Part shown: positions 1-8,395 of the stretch, in pieces
How the letters are laid out: every line of letters starts with the position of its first letter
How positions within the stretch are numbered: position 1 is the stretch's first letter
Source of the DNA: Thermanaeromonas toyohensis ToBE
Lineage (GTDB): Bacteria; Bacillota; DSM-521; Neomoorellales; Neomoorellaceae
DNA: 64,000 bases
Reading direction: 5' to 3'
Assembly: GCF_900176005.1 (NCBI RefSeq)
Contig: NZ_LT838272.1
Coordinates: 613,587-677,586 of the forward strand
Notes under the pieces: generated by a model
What the model saw: the letters and a program-made list of their open reading frames with translations, nothing else
Told to the model about the DNA's origin: nothing
Databases searched by the model: none
Program-made: the position numbers and the translations under genes

Positions 1-506
1 GCCGCAAAGTATACCAGATTCTCCCCCGCGGGACCTATGGAAGCCACCCGGCTTCCTGGATATCTTTGGCGGAGGATACTTTCAGTTTCGGCGGTAGCTT
101 TCCCCCATAGATCCCGGGCTGGTAGGATGTTGATTTGTTCATCAAATATAGTTAAGTATACAGGTTCCCGCGCTTTGCCAGTGATAACTACCAGCTCGTA
201 GCCTGCTTTTTTTAATTCAGGGCCAAAGAAGCCCGAACTGTTAGCGTAGCCATAGGCGCCGGTGGCTGGTGATTTGGAGGTAACTGTATAGCGAGCCCCG
301 CAGGGCCAAGGAGTTCCTGTAAAGGGACCCACCGAAAAGATTAAAAGATTGCGGGGATCAAAGGGGCTAATATCTGGCCCTACATGATCATAGAGTATTC
401 TAGCTGCTATCCCCCGGCTCCCTAAGTACTTTAAGGTATATTCTTTGGGGACTTCTTGTACCCTAATTTGACGGGTTGTAAGATCTACCCATGCCATTTT
501 TCCCAT
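1..506 (-). CDS. Aldehyde ferredoxin oxidoreductase, N-terminal part (runs off window start)
   Basis: Translating the minus strand from the ATG at 506 gives 168 uninterrupted residues with the N-terminal AOR domain pattern: an opening GKMAWVDLTTRQI, then GSRGIAARIL, GPFTGTPWPCGARY and TSKSPATGAYGYANSSG. This domain holds the bis-pterin tungsten cofactor, and the enzyme family oxidises aldehydes to acids with ferredoxin as acceptor in the cytoplasm. The Fe-S cysteines lie in the missing C-terminal part. It is the last visible gene of a minus-strand operon and follows the MoaD-like gene by 20 bases. An AGGAGG ribosome site overlaps the end of that gene. A second in-frame ATG at 497 is possible. 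It is a different paralog from the AOR at 1957-3675, since the N-termini differ clearly. Confidence 0.9.
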   Translation of the reverse strand, partial: MGKMAWVDLTTRQIRVQEVPKEYTLKYLGSRGIAARILYDHVGPDISPFDPRNLLIFSVGPFTGTPWPCGARYTVTSKSPATGAYGYANSSGFFGPELKKAGYELVVITGKAREPVYLTIFDEQINILPARDLWGKATAETESILRQRYPGSRVASIGPAGENLVYFA

Positions 507-526
507 TTTCTTAATCTCCCTCCTAA

Positions 527-754
527 TTAACCTCCTACTATAGCGTTGAAAATCTCAATTTTATCTCCTTCTTCTACTAAGGTCCTCTCCCACTCTTCCC
601 GGGGGACTCGCCGGCCGTTTAAACTTAAGCCTAACATATTGGCTAAGGTGGGGTCCCGCAAGGAAGGAAATTGAGAGGATAGAAGTTCAAGTAAAGAAGA
701 AATGCTTTGCGGGGAAGGGATATCGAGCTCAAAGCTATTAGTTTTAAATAACAC
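527..754 (-). CDS. MoaD/ThiS-family sulfur carrier protein
   Basis: This 75-residue protein has the beta-grasp ubiquitin-like pattern and ends in the diagnostic Gly-Gly (IFNAIVGG), the tail that is thiocarboxylated in MoaD and ThiS. It lies between an iron alcohol dehydrogenase and an AOR gene. MoaD-like genes are often found beside tungsten AOR genes, where they presumably supply the dithiolene sulfur of the pterin cofactor. I therefore favour a role in pterin cofactor synthesis over thiamine, though a ThiS function cannot be excluded from sequence alone. Its length is typical for the family. Confidence 0.85.
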   Translation of the reverse strand: MLFKTNSFELDIPSPQSISSLLELLSSQFPSLRDPTLANMLGLSLNGRRVPREEWERTLVEEGDKIEIFNAIVGG

Positions 755-817
755 CTGCCAGAAACCGAAAAAGGAAATTTCTACCCCACTAATTTAGCCC
801 TCCTTGAAGCTTTATAT

Positions 818-1960
818 CTATCTTAAGACCTTTTCCAGGATAGCTTCGCAAACAGATACCGAAACTGGCCGCGGGTTGGAAGAAGCTAAGGGCATATTGG
901 CTGCCTCTTGGGCAAGCTGATTTAGATTCTTTTTCTCTTTAAGAAAGTCTGCCAAGGTAGAAGGCAATTCTAGATCGCTTAAAAGTTCGCGTACAGCTGT
1001 TACGGCTTCCCTGGCCCTTGCGCGGATTTCTCCCTTTGTCTTTTTCCCCAAAAGGGTGGCTATATAGGCGTACTTTTCAGGGACAGCCACCAAATTATAT
1101 TCCATGCCCCAGGGAAGAAGTATAGCATTAGCCAAACCATGAGGTATATCATAATGGCTGCAGAGGGGGCCGGCTAGGGCATGGACAATTCCTAATCCTG
1201 CTTGGTCCATGGCTGCCCCGGCTAAAGTGCTGGCCATAGCCACCTGCTCCCTAGCCCTAAGGTCATCACCTGCAGCAAAGGCCCTTCTTAAGTACTGGCC
1301 TAAAAGCTTTATAGCTGTAGCTGCCCAAGATTCGGTTAGAGGGTGGCTTCCCCGCGCCACTAAAGCTTCGATAGCATGGGTGAGGGCATCCATACCGGTT
1401 ATAGCTGTGATAAAAGGGGGGAGAGTCAGCATAAGCTCAGGATCTATGAAAGAAGCCAAGGGCAACAATTTTTCGCTCCGGATACCTTTTTTAGTAGCAC
1501 GATCTACTATAACGGCTACCTGGGTTACTTCGCTCCCTGTACCGGCGGTAGTGGGTAACATGTAGAGGGGGATACCTGGTAAAGTGAAGGGCTTACCTTC
1601 CCATTGGTACTCTTCTAACCTACCGCCATTGGTGATAAGGGCGCTGACCACCTTGGCCACATCCATAGGGCTGCCTCCGCCCAGGGCGACAACAGCCGTC
1701 ACTTTAAAATCCCTAGCTACTTTTAAGGCTTTTTCCACATCTAAAGCTTGGGGATTAGCCGGTACTTCGTTGAAAATTTCCCAGAGGCATCCTATTTCGT
1801 TTAACACTTCTTCTAGTTTGCCTATGGTCCCGCTTTGCACCAGTCCCTGATCAGTGATCACTAGCACGCGATCTCCTGCTTGCAAAAAGGAAGAAAGCTT
1901 TCGCCGCGCCCCAGGGCCAAAATATATTCTGGTGGGCAAATAGAAGGATTTGATGGTCAA
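818..1960 (-). CDS. Iron-containing alcohol dehydrogenase
   Basis: This 380-residue group III (iron) alcohol dehydrogenase has the nucleotide-binding GGGSPMDVAK (about residues 94-103), the metal-site signature GMDALTHAIEA with Asp191 and His195, and the downstream GIVHALAGPL and IPHGLANAILLP segments that supply the other metal histidines. The family interconverts alcohols and aldehydes with NAD(P). Its start overlaps the stop of the AOR at 1957 by four bases, so the two are translationally coupled. Together they could interconvert alcohol, aldehyde and acid. The substrate cannot be told from sequence. Confidence 0.92.
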   Translation of the reverse strand: MTIKSFYLPTRIYFGPGARRKLSSFLQAGDRVLVITDQGLVQSGTIGKLEEVLNEIGCLWEIFNEVPANPQALDVEKALKVARDFKVTAVVALGGGSPMDVAKVVSALITNGGRLEEYQWEGKPFTLPGIPLYMLPTTAGTGSEVTQVAVIVDRATKKGIRSEKLLPLASFIDPELMLTLPPFITAITGMDALTHAIEALVARGSHPLTESWAATAIKLLGQYLRRAFAAGDDLRAREQVAMASTLAGAAMDQAGLGIVHALAGPLCSHYDIPHGLANAILLPWGMEYNLVAVPEKYAYIATLLGKKTKGEIRARAREAVTAVRELLSDLELPSTLADFLKEKKNLNQLAQEAANMPLASSNPRPVSVSVCEAILEKVLR

Positions 1961-3675
1961 GGTTTTCTTCCCCCTACCTTAAGATTTTCCCAAAAGCAGG
2001 CCAGCTCTTCTGGTGGTATATCCCAAGAGAGGTGATAAGGGTCTAAGGGTTCCTCCTTCATAAATTCTGGTAGCTCTTCTACCTCCGGTAAACCGGCCGC
2101 CGTGTTGTAAGCCTTCTCTATAGAGATGACTTCCGCACCTAATTCCTCTAAATAGTGAGGTTTAAGCTCTAAATCATAACAAGCATTAAGCAAGTTTACT
2201 ACTTTATCTGGATGTTGACCGGTGGCGGAAAGGAGGAAAACGCAAAGGCCTAAGGCGTCATAGGCTGCCCGGATAATCTGTGTTCTAAAGGATAATTCCT
2301 TTTGACCTTCTTTGGTGTGATGGTCTACCGGAGCAAAAACAGTCAGGCCTGCTGTATGATCAGCTCCCATGGGAGAAGTTAAATAAGTGAGGCCTGTTCC
2401 TTTAACCCCCCGGGGATCGTAGGCGGAAATAGCTTGACCTTTGATGGCAGGAACCCGCTCAGTTCCTAAAGCCAGGCCGCAGAAGGAGGCTCCCATACCA
2501 GCTAATCTACCTAGAAGGCCGTCCTTATATATTTCTAGGATTATTTTTTCGAAGCTTAAAGGTTGGCCGAAGGTGGCCAGCCCCGCTTCGGCCATAACTC
2601 CTAAGGCAGCCCCTACTTCAATGGTGTCTAAACCCAGATCGTTTAAATAATAATTCCAGCGCGCGATGCTATCCAGATCAGAGACGCCTAAATTGGCGCC
2701 CATAAGGCCCAAGGTTTCATATTCTAAAGGAGCCACTATCTCTGTACCATCAGGGGCGGGAACGACATTTGAGCACCGGATTAGGCAAGCAGCCATGCAT
2801 TTTTCGGTATGCTTACCCGCTCCTTGCCGCTCTTTTATTAGATTAAACAAAGCCTCCCCGTTGATTAAGTGGGCCAGCTCAAACTGGCCCTGCCGGAAAT
2901 TTCGCGTGGGCAGAGCTCCCAAAGTGTTCACAAGCCCTAGAGTTTCCGCAGTACCGTACTTAGCTAGTATTTTAATGCGCTCGCTTTTTAATATAAGGTG
3001 GTGAAATTCTTTCTTGGCTTCTATAAGTGACCACCTTTTTTCCCTTAGGGAAGGTGAAACTTGTCCATAAGGGAGCAAGATCCCCTTTACCCGCTTGCTC
3101 CCCATTACAGCTCCCAAACCGCCTCTTGCAGCCATGCGGCTGGGACGGCCGCAAGGGTCAGTGACCGCAACCCCGGAGGCCCACAACTTCTTTTCTCCTG
3201 CCGGGCCGATGAGGATGAGGGAATAGTCCTTTCCCCATTCTTGGTGCAAAAGCTCGGCGGTCTTATAATTGCCTAAACCCAAGTACCTTTCGGCAGGTAA
3301 AAACTTTACCTCTTGCTCTTCTAATACCAAAATAACCCATTCTGGCGAGCGTCCTTCTAGGATTACCGCGTTCCACCCGAGCCTCGCTAAAGCATCGCCT
3401 GCCGTGCCTCCAGCGTTAGCTTCTTTTATCCCCCCGGTTAAAGGACTTTTAGAGCCTACGGACAAACGGCTAGCGCTGGATATGCCTTGGCCAGCTAAGG
3501 GTCCGCAAGCGAGTATGATTTTATTTTGCTCTGAAAAGGGCCGGGTATGGGGAGGCACTTCTCGGCTTATTAGGTAAGAGGTTAAATAGCGCCCACCAGC
3601 CATTTTACTTAAGGAGATCTTTTCTTCCTGCCAGCATTTTTTAGTTAAATTGACCCGCAGTATTTTAGCTTTCAT
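1957..3675 (-). CDS. Aldehyde ferredoxin oxidoreductase (tungsten type)
   Basis: This is a full-length AOR of 572 residues, slightly shorter than the usual 600 or so. The N-terminal cofactor domain shows GGRYLTSYLI, SRLSVGSKSPLTGGIKEANAGG and GPAGEKK. The central cluster motif is Cys293-x3-Cys297-x3-Cys301 (CMAACLIRC), one residue longer than the common CxxCxxxC spacing. A fourth ligand is probably the Cys of DALGLC near residue 480. It catalyses ferredoxin-linked aldehyde oxidation or acid reduction. An AAGGAG site sits about 12 bases upstream of the ATG. It heads the run AOR-ADH-MoaD-AOR, and the BMP lipoprotein gene lies upstream beyond a terminator. Confidence 0.92.
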   Translation of the reverse strand: MKAKILRVNLTKKCWQEEKISLSKMAGGRYLTSYLISREVPPHTRPFSEQNKIILACGPLAGQGISSASRLSVGSKSPLTGGIKEANAGGTAGDALARLGWNAVILEGRSPEWVILVLEEQEVKFLPAERYLGLGNYKTAELLHQEWGKDYSLILIGPAGEKKLWASGVAVTDPCGRPSRMAARGGLGAVMGSKRVKGILLPYGQVSPSLREKRWSLIEAKKEFHHLILKSERIKILAKYGTAETLGLVNTLGALPTRNFRQGQFELAHLINGEALFNLIKERQGAGKHTEKCMAACLIRCSNVVPAPDGTEIVAPLEYETLGLMGANLGVSDLDSIARWNYYLNDLGLDTIEVGAALGVMAEAGLATFGQPLSFEKIILEIYKDGLLGRLAGMGASFCGLALGTERVPAIKGQAISAYDPRGVKGTGLTYLTSPMGADHTAGLTVFAPVDHHTKEGQKELSFRTQIIRAAYDALGLCVFLLSATGQHPDKVVNLLNACYDLELKPHYLEELGAEVISIEKAYNTAAGLPEVEELPEFMKEEPLDPYHLSWDIPPEELACFWENLKVGGRKP

Positions 3676-3710
3676 GCTAAAAATTACTCCTTCCTAAGGA
3701 AAAACTAAAG

Positions 3711-3758
3711 AAATAAGAGCAAAAGCCCGCCCTTTAAGTTTATCCTTTAAGGCGGGCT
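3711..3758 (-). terminator. Rho-independent terminator after the BMP lipoprotein gene
   Basis: On the minus strand, an 8-bp GC-rich stem (3724-3731 pairing with 3751-3758) with an AT-rich loop is followed by a T-rich stretch. It lies between the stop of the BMP gene and the start of the AOR gene, so read-through or a very short promoter region must feed the AOR operon. Confidence 0.75.
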
Positions 3759-3780
3759 AAAGATTAGGTGTCCTGTTTAT

Positions 3781-4827
3781 TTATATAGTTGAGCGCTGGA
3801 CTTTAATCTTTCCACTTTTTATATCCTCTACTACTTTGTTGATTTTTTCTTTTACCTCTGGCGCAAGTTTATTTTCAAACCCATGGAAAGGCGCAAGATA
3901 CACAGCTCCTTCCTTTACCCCCATGTAATACACTTTAGGTTCGTATTTCCCTTCTTGTACGATTTTACCCAGGGCTACCATGGCTTTAGCCCAGCTTTGT
4001 ACCACACTAGTAACCACCGTATCCGGCGCCACGTTATTTAAATCAGCACCATAACCAATAGCTAGTACCTTTTTTTCTTGGGCAGCCTGGATAGCTCCTA
4101 GGCTGGCCTGGTTAGCATCGCCCATAACTACGTCCACACCTTGGTTTATAAAGCTTAAGGCCATTTCTTTCATTTTAGCTACATCAGTAAAGCTCCCTGT
4201 CATGGCTGTCTTCACATCGATATCCGGTTTTATATATTTAGCCCCCTGGACAAATCCTTCTAAAGTCTGGCGAATGGGCGGCATCTCTTCTCCTCCTATG
4301 GCAGCTACTTTACCTGTTTTACTTAAAATAGCCGCTATGGCCCCTTGCAAGAAACCTATCTGGTAATTATCTACTACCAGGGAGCATACATTTTCTTTAG
4401 CTATGCTACCGTTATTAATGACGAACTTGACCTTAGGGTATTGGGGGGCCACCCTTTGCATGGCATCAGCGAACTGGAAACCATGGGCGATGATCATATC
4501 GTACCCTTGTTGGGCATACCCGCGGATTATCTCTTCCTGGTCAGACTGGCTTACATTTTCAGTATAACTACCTTCCACCCCTAACTCTTTTTCCATGGCC
4601 TTTAATCCTTCATAGGCTGTAGCATTCCAGCCATTATCGTTTATAGGACCCGGTAGCACTAAAGCTACTTTAAGCTTGTTGGATTCCTTTTTCTCTTTTT
4701 TTACTTCCTCTTTTTTGGACGAAGGAGTGGCAGAGCCTGTTTTAGGGGTACAGGCACTAGTAAAAGTAGCTAGGGTAAGCATACCCACAAGTAAAAGGAA
4801 AAGCGATATATAGCGTTTTATATACAT
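3781..4827 (-). CDS. BMP-family substrate-binding lipoprotein
   Basis: This 348-residue protein starts with a signal sequence and a lipobox (FTSAC) and continues into a low-complexity Lys/Glu/Ser linker. It then shows the BMP family core: KVALVLPGPINDNGWNATAYEGL, the TENVSQSDQEEIIRGYAQQGYD segment and the GADLNNVAPDTVVTSVV region near the end. BMP proteins bind nucleosides or simple sugars outside the membrane for an ABC importer. No ATPase or permease is adjacent. A second BMP protein (7303-8328) does have the transporter beside it, so this one may share it. The two binding proteins flank the GntR regulator and the reductases. Confidence 0.9.
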   Translation of the reverse strand: MYIKRYISLFLLLVGMLTLATFTSACTPKTGSATPSSKKEEVKKEKKESNKLKVALVLPGPINDNGWNATAYEGLKAMEKELGVEGSYTENVSQSDQEEIIRGYAQQGYDMIIAHGFQFADAMQRVAPQYPKVKFVINNGSIAKENVCSLVVDNYQIGFLQGAIAAILSKTGKVAAIGGEEMPPIRQTLEGFVQGAKYIKPDIDVKTAMTGSFTDVAKMKEMALSFINQGVDVVMGDANQASLGAIQAAQEKKVLAIGYGADLNNVAPDTVVTSVVQSWAKAMVALGKIVQEGKYEPKVYYMGVKEGAVYLAPFHGFENKLAPEVKEKINKVVEDIKSGKIKVQRSTI

Positions 4828-5062
4828 GATTTCCCTCCTTGAGAGTAATGTTTTAAAAAATGTTCTATATTTGTTACATTCTTTAGGAGTGTAGAGGATC
4901 CTTCTTTTATCTATGGCTTGTTTTTAAGTAAATTGTACGAGTTAGTCAGCAGGAGATTTAAGGCTTGTACTAGAGTAATAACCCTTTTTATTTGCGCATT
5001 TTGTTCATATTTTCCCTTTACTAGTTTACTTACTTAAAGCTAAAATTAAAGCAGATGCAGTA

Positions 5063-5087
5063 TATACCGGTCTATGCAGGTCTAGAC
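5063..5087. promoter_or_regulatory. Candidate operator upstream of gntR
   Basis: This stretch holds a near-perfect ACCGGT-centred dyad (5063-5076) followed by a second half-repeat and the 8-bp palindrome GTCTAGAC (5080-5087). GGTCTA occurs twice, 10 bp apart. It lies 28 bp upstream of the gntR start in the divergent region shared with the minus-strand BMP gene, as expected for an autoregulatory site. No binding evidence exists; this is inference from symmetry and location. Confidence 0.4.
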
Positions 5088-5114
5088 TACAAGGTAAAAG
5101 GTAGGAGGTAAGTT

Positions 5115-5864
5115 GTGGTTAATAATAAAGTAGAAGGTCCTGTACCTGCTTATTTTCAAATAATGCAAGATCTCCAACAGCAGATCTTAAATGGCATTTT
5201 AAAACCTGATGACCGGGTACCTTCGGAGACTACATTGGCTAAAATTTATGGTGTTAGCCGTATGACGGCCCGCCATGCTTTGACGGAATTAGTAAACCAG
5301 GGGTATCTTTATCGAGTATACGGGAAAGGAACTTTTGTTTCTCGTCCCAAAATTGAGCGTAGCTATGCGCCCTTAACCGGATTTATGGAGGATATGCGGG
5401 AGCGAGGGTTGCGCCCCTCTTCTAAGCTATTGAGTTTAGAACAAGTTTTACCTGATCCTGAACTACGTAATAAATTAAAACTTCCTGTAAATGCTAAGGT
5501 ATATCAAATTGCACGATTGCGCTATGCTAACGCTGAGCCCATCGTTATCCAGATTTCTCGGATACCTCAGTATTTATGTCCGGGATTAGAAGAAGTAGAT
5601 TTGGAAAATAGCTCTTTATATTTTGTGTTAGAAAAGCGTTATGGGATTCGCCTTTATCGTGCTGTGCAGCGGTTAGAGGCTACGCAAGCTACTCCAGAAC
5701 AAGCGAAGCTATTGGAGATCCCCCGACATAGCCCTCTTCTTTATGTCCACCGTTTAAGCTTTCTTGCTGATGATACACCGGTTGAGTTTGTGGAATCCTG
5801 GTATAGAAGCGATCGTTATGCTTTTGAAGTAACCCTGTATAAAGACTGGGCGGGTAGGCGATAA
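5115..5864 (+). CDS. GntR/HutC-family transcriptional regulator
   Basis: Residues 1-75 form the GntR winged helix (PAYFQIMQDLQQQILNG, VPSETTLAKIYGVSRMTARHAL, GYLYRVYGKGTFVS) and residues 85-245 the UTRA ligand domain (ARLRYANAEPIVIQ, SLYFVLEKRYGIRL, EFVESWYRSDRYAF). At 249 residues it is of normal length. The start is GTG, with AGGAGG six bases upstream. It is divergent from one BMP gene and leads the plus-strand run of reductases, BMP protein and ABC transporter, so it probably controls uptake and use of that substrate. Confidence 0.92.
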   Translation: MVNNKVEGPVPAYFQIMQDLQQQILNGILKPDDRVPSETTLAKIYGVSRMTARHALTELVNQGYLYRVYGKGTFVSRPKIERSYAPLTGFMEDMRERGLRPSSKLLSLEQVLPDPELRNKLKLPVNAKVYQIARLRYANAEPIVIQISRIPQYLCPGLEEVDLENSSLYFVLEKRYGIRLYRAVQRLEATQATPEQAKLLEIPRHSPLLYVHRLSFLADDTPVEFVESWYRSDRYAFEVTLYKDWAGRR

Positions 5865-5869
5865 GCTGA

Positions 5870-6469
5870 ATGGTTATTGATGTGATAGGGATAGTAGGTA
5901 GCCCTCGTAAAAAAGCTAATACAGATCTTTTGGTAGAAAAAGCCTTAGAAGGAGTAAAGGCAACAGGGTTACAGGTGCAGAAGTTTTATTTGAATGACAT
6001 GGAAATTAAGCCATGTCAGTATTGCAACTATTGCCGTAAACATGGGAGTTGTTATATAAAGGATGATATGAACATTTTATATTCTGCTATTGAACAAAGC
6101 CGAGGTTTAATATTGGGTACTCCTACTTTTTACGGTGATATCTCTGCTCAAACCAAGCTTTTTATCGACCGGTGTTACCGGTATGTGGAAATAATTAAGA
6201 AAGAAGATGGAGGCTTTCTATTTTCTAGCCGGCTTCCAGGAAAGCGGTTGGGCATGATGATAGGGGTAACGGGTAGTTTTGGACCTGAAACTTTTAATAA
6301 GCAAATTGAAGTAATTCAACTCTTATTCAACGATCTAAATGCCGAATTCGCGGACCGGTTGCTATATACGGGTACCGATTTTTTGCCAGTAAGGGATAAT
6401 CCGGACATTTTGTCTTTGGCTTGGGATAAGGGTGTGGCATTGGGGCAAAGGATAAAAAATTCTCTATAA
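5870..6469 (+). CDS. Flavodoxin-fold NAD(P)H-dependent oxidoreductase, Fe-S flavoprotein-like
   Basis: This 199-residue protein begins with the FMN-binding loop of the NADPH-dependent FMN reductase family (GIVGSPRKKANTDLLV) and contains TPTFYGDISAQTKLFIDR, the conserved second flavin segment. Between them is a compact cysteine cluster, CQYCNYCRKHGSC, resembling the motif of iron-sulfur flavoproteins (Isf). It starts five bases after gntR. It probably transfers electrons from ferredoxin or NAD(P)H; the physiological partner is unknown. Confidence 0.85.
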   Translation: MVIDVIGIVGSPRKKANTDLLVEKALEGVKATGLQVQKFYLNDMEIKPCQYCNYCRKHGSCYIKDDMNILYSAIEQSRGLILGTPTFYGDISAQTKLFIDRCYRYVEIIKKEDGGFLFSSRLPGKRLGMMIGVTGSFGPETFNKQIEVIQLLFNDLNAEFADRLLYTGTDFLPVRDNPDILSLAWDKGVALGQRIKNSL

Positions 6470-6537
6470 AAATCTTAAAGAACTTAAGCAAAAAGGTTTA
6501 TAAGAGCAAAGGGTAATTTAAGGAGAGATAAGCTAAT

Positions 6538-7176
6538 ATGGTGTGGATACTAGGATTATGCGCTAGCCCTCGGGTAGCTGCTACTGATTTTTGTGTGCAA
6601 GAGGCTTTAAAGGCTGCTCGAGAAGTAGGAGAGATTGAGACAGAATATATTTCCTTGCGAGGAAAAGAAATCAAACCCTGCCTTCACTGCGATAAATGTT
6701 TGGACACGGGCCTTTGTATTCATAAGGATGATGCCCTTCCTATCATCGAAGCCTTTTTTAGAGCAGATGGGATCATTATCGGTTCCCCTGTTTATGATAT
6801 GAATATACCCGCCCAACTAGCTGCCCTTTTTAATCGTTTTCGTATGCGTTTTGTTGAAGTATGCGATCGTAGCCCGCGAGCTTTAGAGTATAAAGTTGCA
6901 GGTGCTATAGCTGTGGGAGGTAGTCGCAATGGAGGCCAGGAGATCGTCCTAGGAGCCATCCTTAACTTCTGCTTGGCAGAAGGGATGATTGTGGTAGGGG
7001 GAGAAAAATTCCAGAATCATGGGGCTGCTGTTTGGTCCCAAGATAGAAAAAGAGCTGGCGCAGAGGAGGATGAGATAGGGTTAGCAGCGGTTAGGGCTGT
7101 AGGACGCCGGGTGGCCAAGGTAGCTTCGTTGATTGTAGCTTCTAAAGAAATCTGGATAGAAAAAAGGCGGGGGTGA
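6538..7176 (+). CDS. Flavodoxin-fold NAD(P)H-dependent oxidoreductase, Fe-S flavoprotein-like
   Basis: This 212-residue paralog of the preceding protein has the flavin loop GLCASPRVAATDFCV, the cysteine cluster CLHCDKCLDTGLC and GSPVYDMNIPAQLAALFNR. A GGAGAG ribosome site precedes the ATG. Two adjacent and clearly diverged copies suggest a heteromeric or two-step redox function tied to the substrate of the following BMP transporter. That link is inferred from position only. Confidence 0.85.
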   Translation: MVWILGLCASPRVAATDFCVQEALKAAREVGEIETEYISLRGKEIKPCLHCDKCLDTGLCIHKDDALPIIEAFFRADGIIIGSPVYDMNIPAQLAALFNRFRMRFVEVCDRSPRALEYKVAGAIAVGGSRNGGQEIVLGAILNFCLAEGMIVVGGEKFQNHGAAVWSQDRKRAGAEEDEIGLAAVRAVGRRVAKVASLIVASKEIWIEKRRG

Positions 7177-7302
7177 TGTAAAAGGGGAGAAAGGTAGAGA
7201 ATTTAAAAAGGAGAATTTAAGCGTAGGAGGCAAGATAAGGAAAAGGGGAAAAATCTCAAAAACAAGATTTAGTCTTAAAAAATTAAGGAGGGCATAGAAA
7301 GG

Positions 7303-8328
7303 ATGGCGGGTGGCAAAATAGGGAAGTTATTGATAGGGGTGTTAGTTACATGCTTGATTTTAGGGCTAGCGGCCTGCGGAGGGAAAAAAGAAAGCACAAG
7401 TGGACAGGGGCAAACTACACAGGAAAGCAAACAGGGAGAGAAAAGATTTAAAGTAGCTTTGTTACTTCCAGGTTCTATAAATGATGGAGGTTGGAGCCAG
7501 AGCGCTTATGAAGGTTTGATGGAAGTAAAGAGCAACCTAGGAGCTGAGGTAGCTTACACCGAAAATGTAAAGAAAAACGATCAGGTCCAGATAATGCGCG
7601 AGTACGCCCGGAAAGGGTACGATGTTATCTTAGGTCACGGTTTTGAGTTTTCCGATGCCTTAAAACAGGTTTCCAGTGAGTATCCCAATGTAAAATTTGC
7701 TGGTATTGGAACTAAGGTAACTGGACCTAATCTAGCCTCCTTACAGTTTAAGTACGGAGAGCTGGGGTACCTAGCTGGTATAGTAGCGGGACGGTGCACT
7801 AAGGCTAACAAGATAGGGTGGGTCACCGCTACTAAAGATCCTACAGGGCAAATGGAGTTAGTCAACCTAGAAGAAGCGGCCAAAAAAGTAAATCCTCAGG
7901 TATCTGTGACCGCTGCTTATACGGGAAGCTGGGAAGATATTAATAAAGCTAAAGAAGCAGCTTTAGCGCAGATTGCCAATGGAATCGATGTTATCGTTAC
8001 CAACCATGACGCGGGTAATTTAAGCGTTATCCAGGCTGCTAAAGAGAAAAACATCATGGTCATAGGGTGGACCGGTGATTATTGTGATCTGGCCCCGGAT
8101 AATGTGTTGACTAGTATGGTACAGAAAGTTTCTTCCCTCATCTTTATGGGTGTAAAAGAGTTTAAAGAGGGTAAGTTTGAAGGTAAGATTTACCAGTTTG
8201 GCTTAAAAGACAAAGTTCAATATGTAGGTAAGTATGGTAACAAAGTAACGGAAGAAGTAAAGAATGAGGTAGCTAAAGCTACTGAAGATATAATTTCCGG
8301 CAAGATCCAGCTAAAAGGTAGCCTATAA
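7303..8328 (+). CDS. BMP-family substrate-binding lipoprotein of the adjacent ABC importer
   Basis: This 341-residue protein has a signal peptide with lipobox LAACG, a Gly/Gln/Ser-rich linker, and the BMP core KVALLLPGSINDGGWSQSAYEGL, TENVKKNDQVQIMREYARKGYD and TGDYCDLAPDNVLTSMV. It is the first gene of a complete transporter run (binding protein, double ATPase, two permeases). It shares the overall pattern of the BMP protein at 3781-4827 but differs enough to have a different ligand range. AGGAGG lies upstream of the ATG. Confidence 0.93.
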   Translation: MAGGKIGKLLIGVLVTCLILGLAACGGKKESTSGQGQTTQESKQGEKRFKVALLLPGSINDGGWSQSAYEGLMEVKSNLGAEVAYTENVKKNDQVQIMREYARKGYDVILGHGFEFSDALKQVSSEYPNVKFAGIGTKVTGPNLASLQFKYGELGYLAGIVAGRCTKANKIGWVTATKDPTGQMELVNLEEAAKKVNPQVSVTAAYTGSWEDINKAKEAALAQIANGIDVIVTNHDAGNLSVIQAAKEKNIMVIGWTGDYCDLAPDNVLTSMVQKVSSLIFMGVKEFKEGKFEGKIYQFGLKDKVQYVGKYGNKVTEEVKNEVAKATEDIISGKIQLKGSL

Positions 8329-8339
8329 GGAAAAGGAAA

Positions 8340-8362
8340 GGGCGGGAGAGCTCCTCCCGCCC
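8340..8362 (+). promoter_or_regulatory. GC-rich intercistronic hairpin after the binding-protein gene
   Basis: A perfect 9-bp stem (GGGCGGGAG pairing with CTCCCGCCC, loop AGCTC) starts 12 bases after the BMP stop codon. It has no T tract, so it more likely protects the upstream mRNA or partly attenuates than terminates fully. Such placement usually makes the binding protein more abundant than its transporter. Confidence 0.7.
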
Positions 8363-8395
8363 ATAAACTGAAAACCCGGAGGGGACTGTTTCTTC

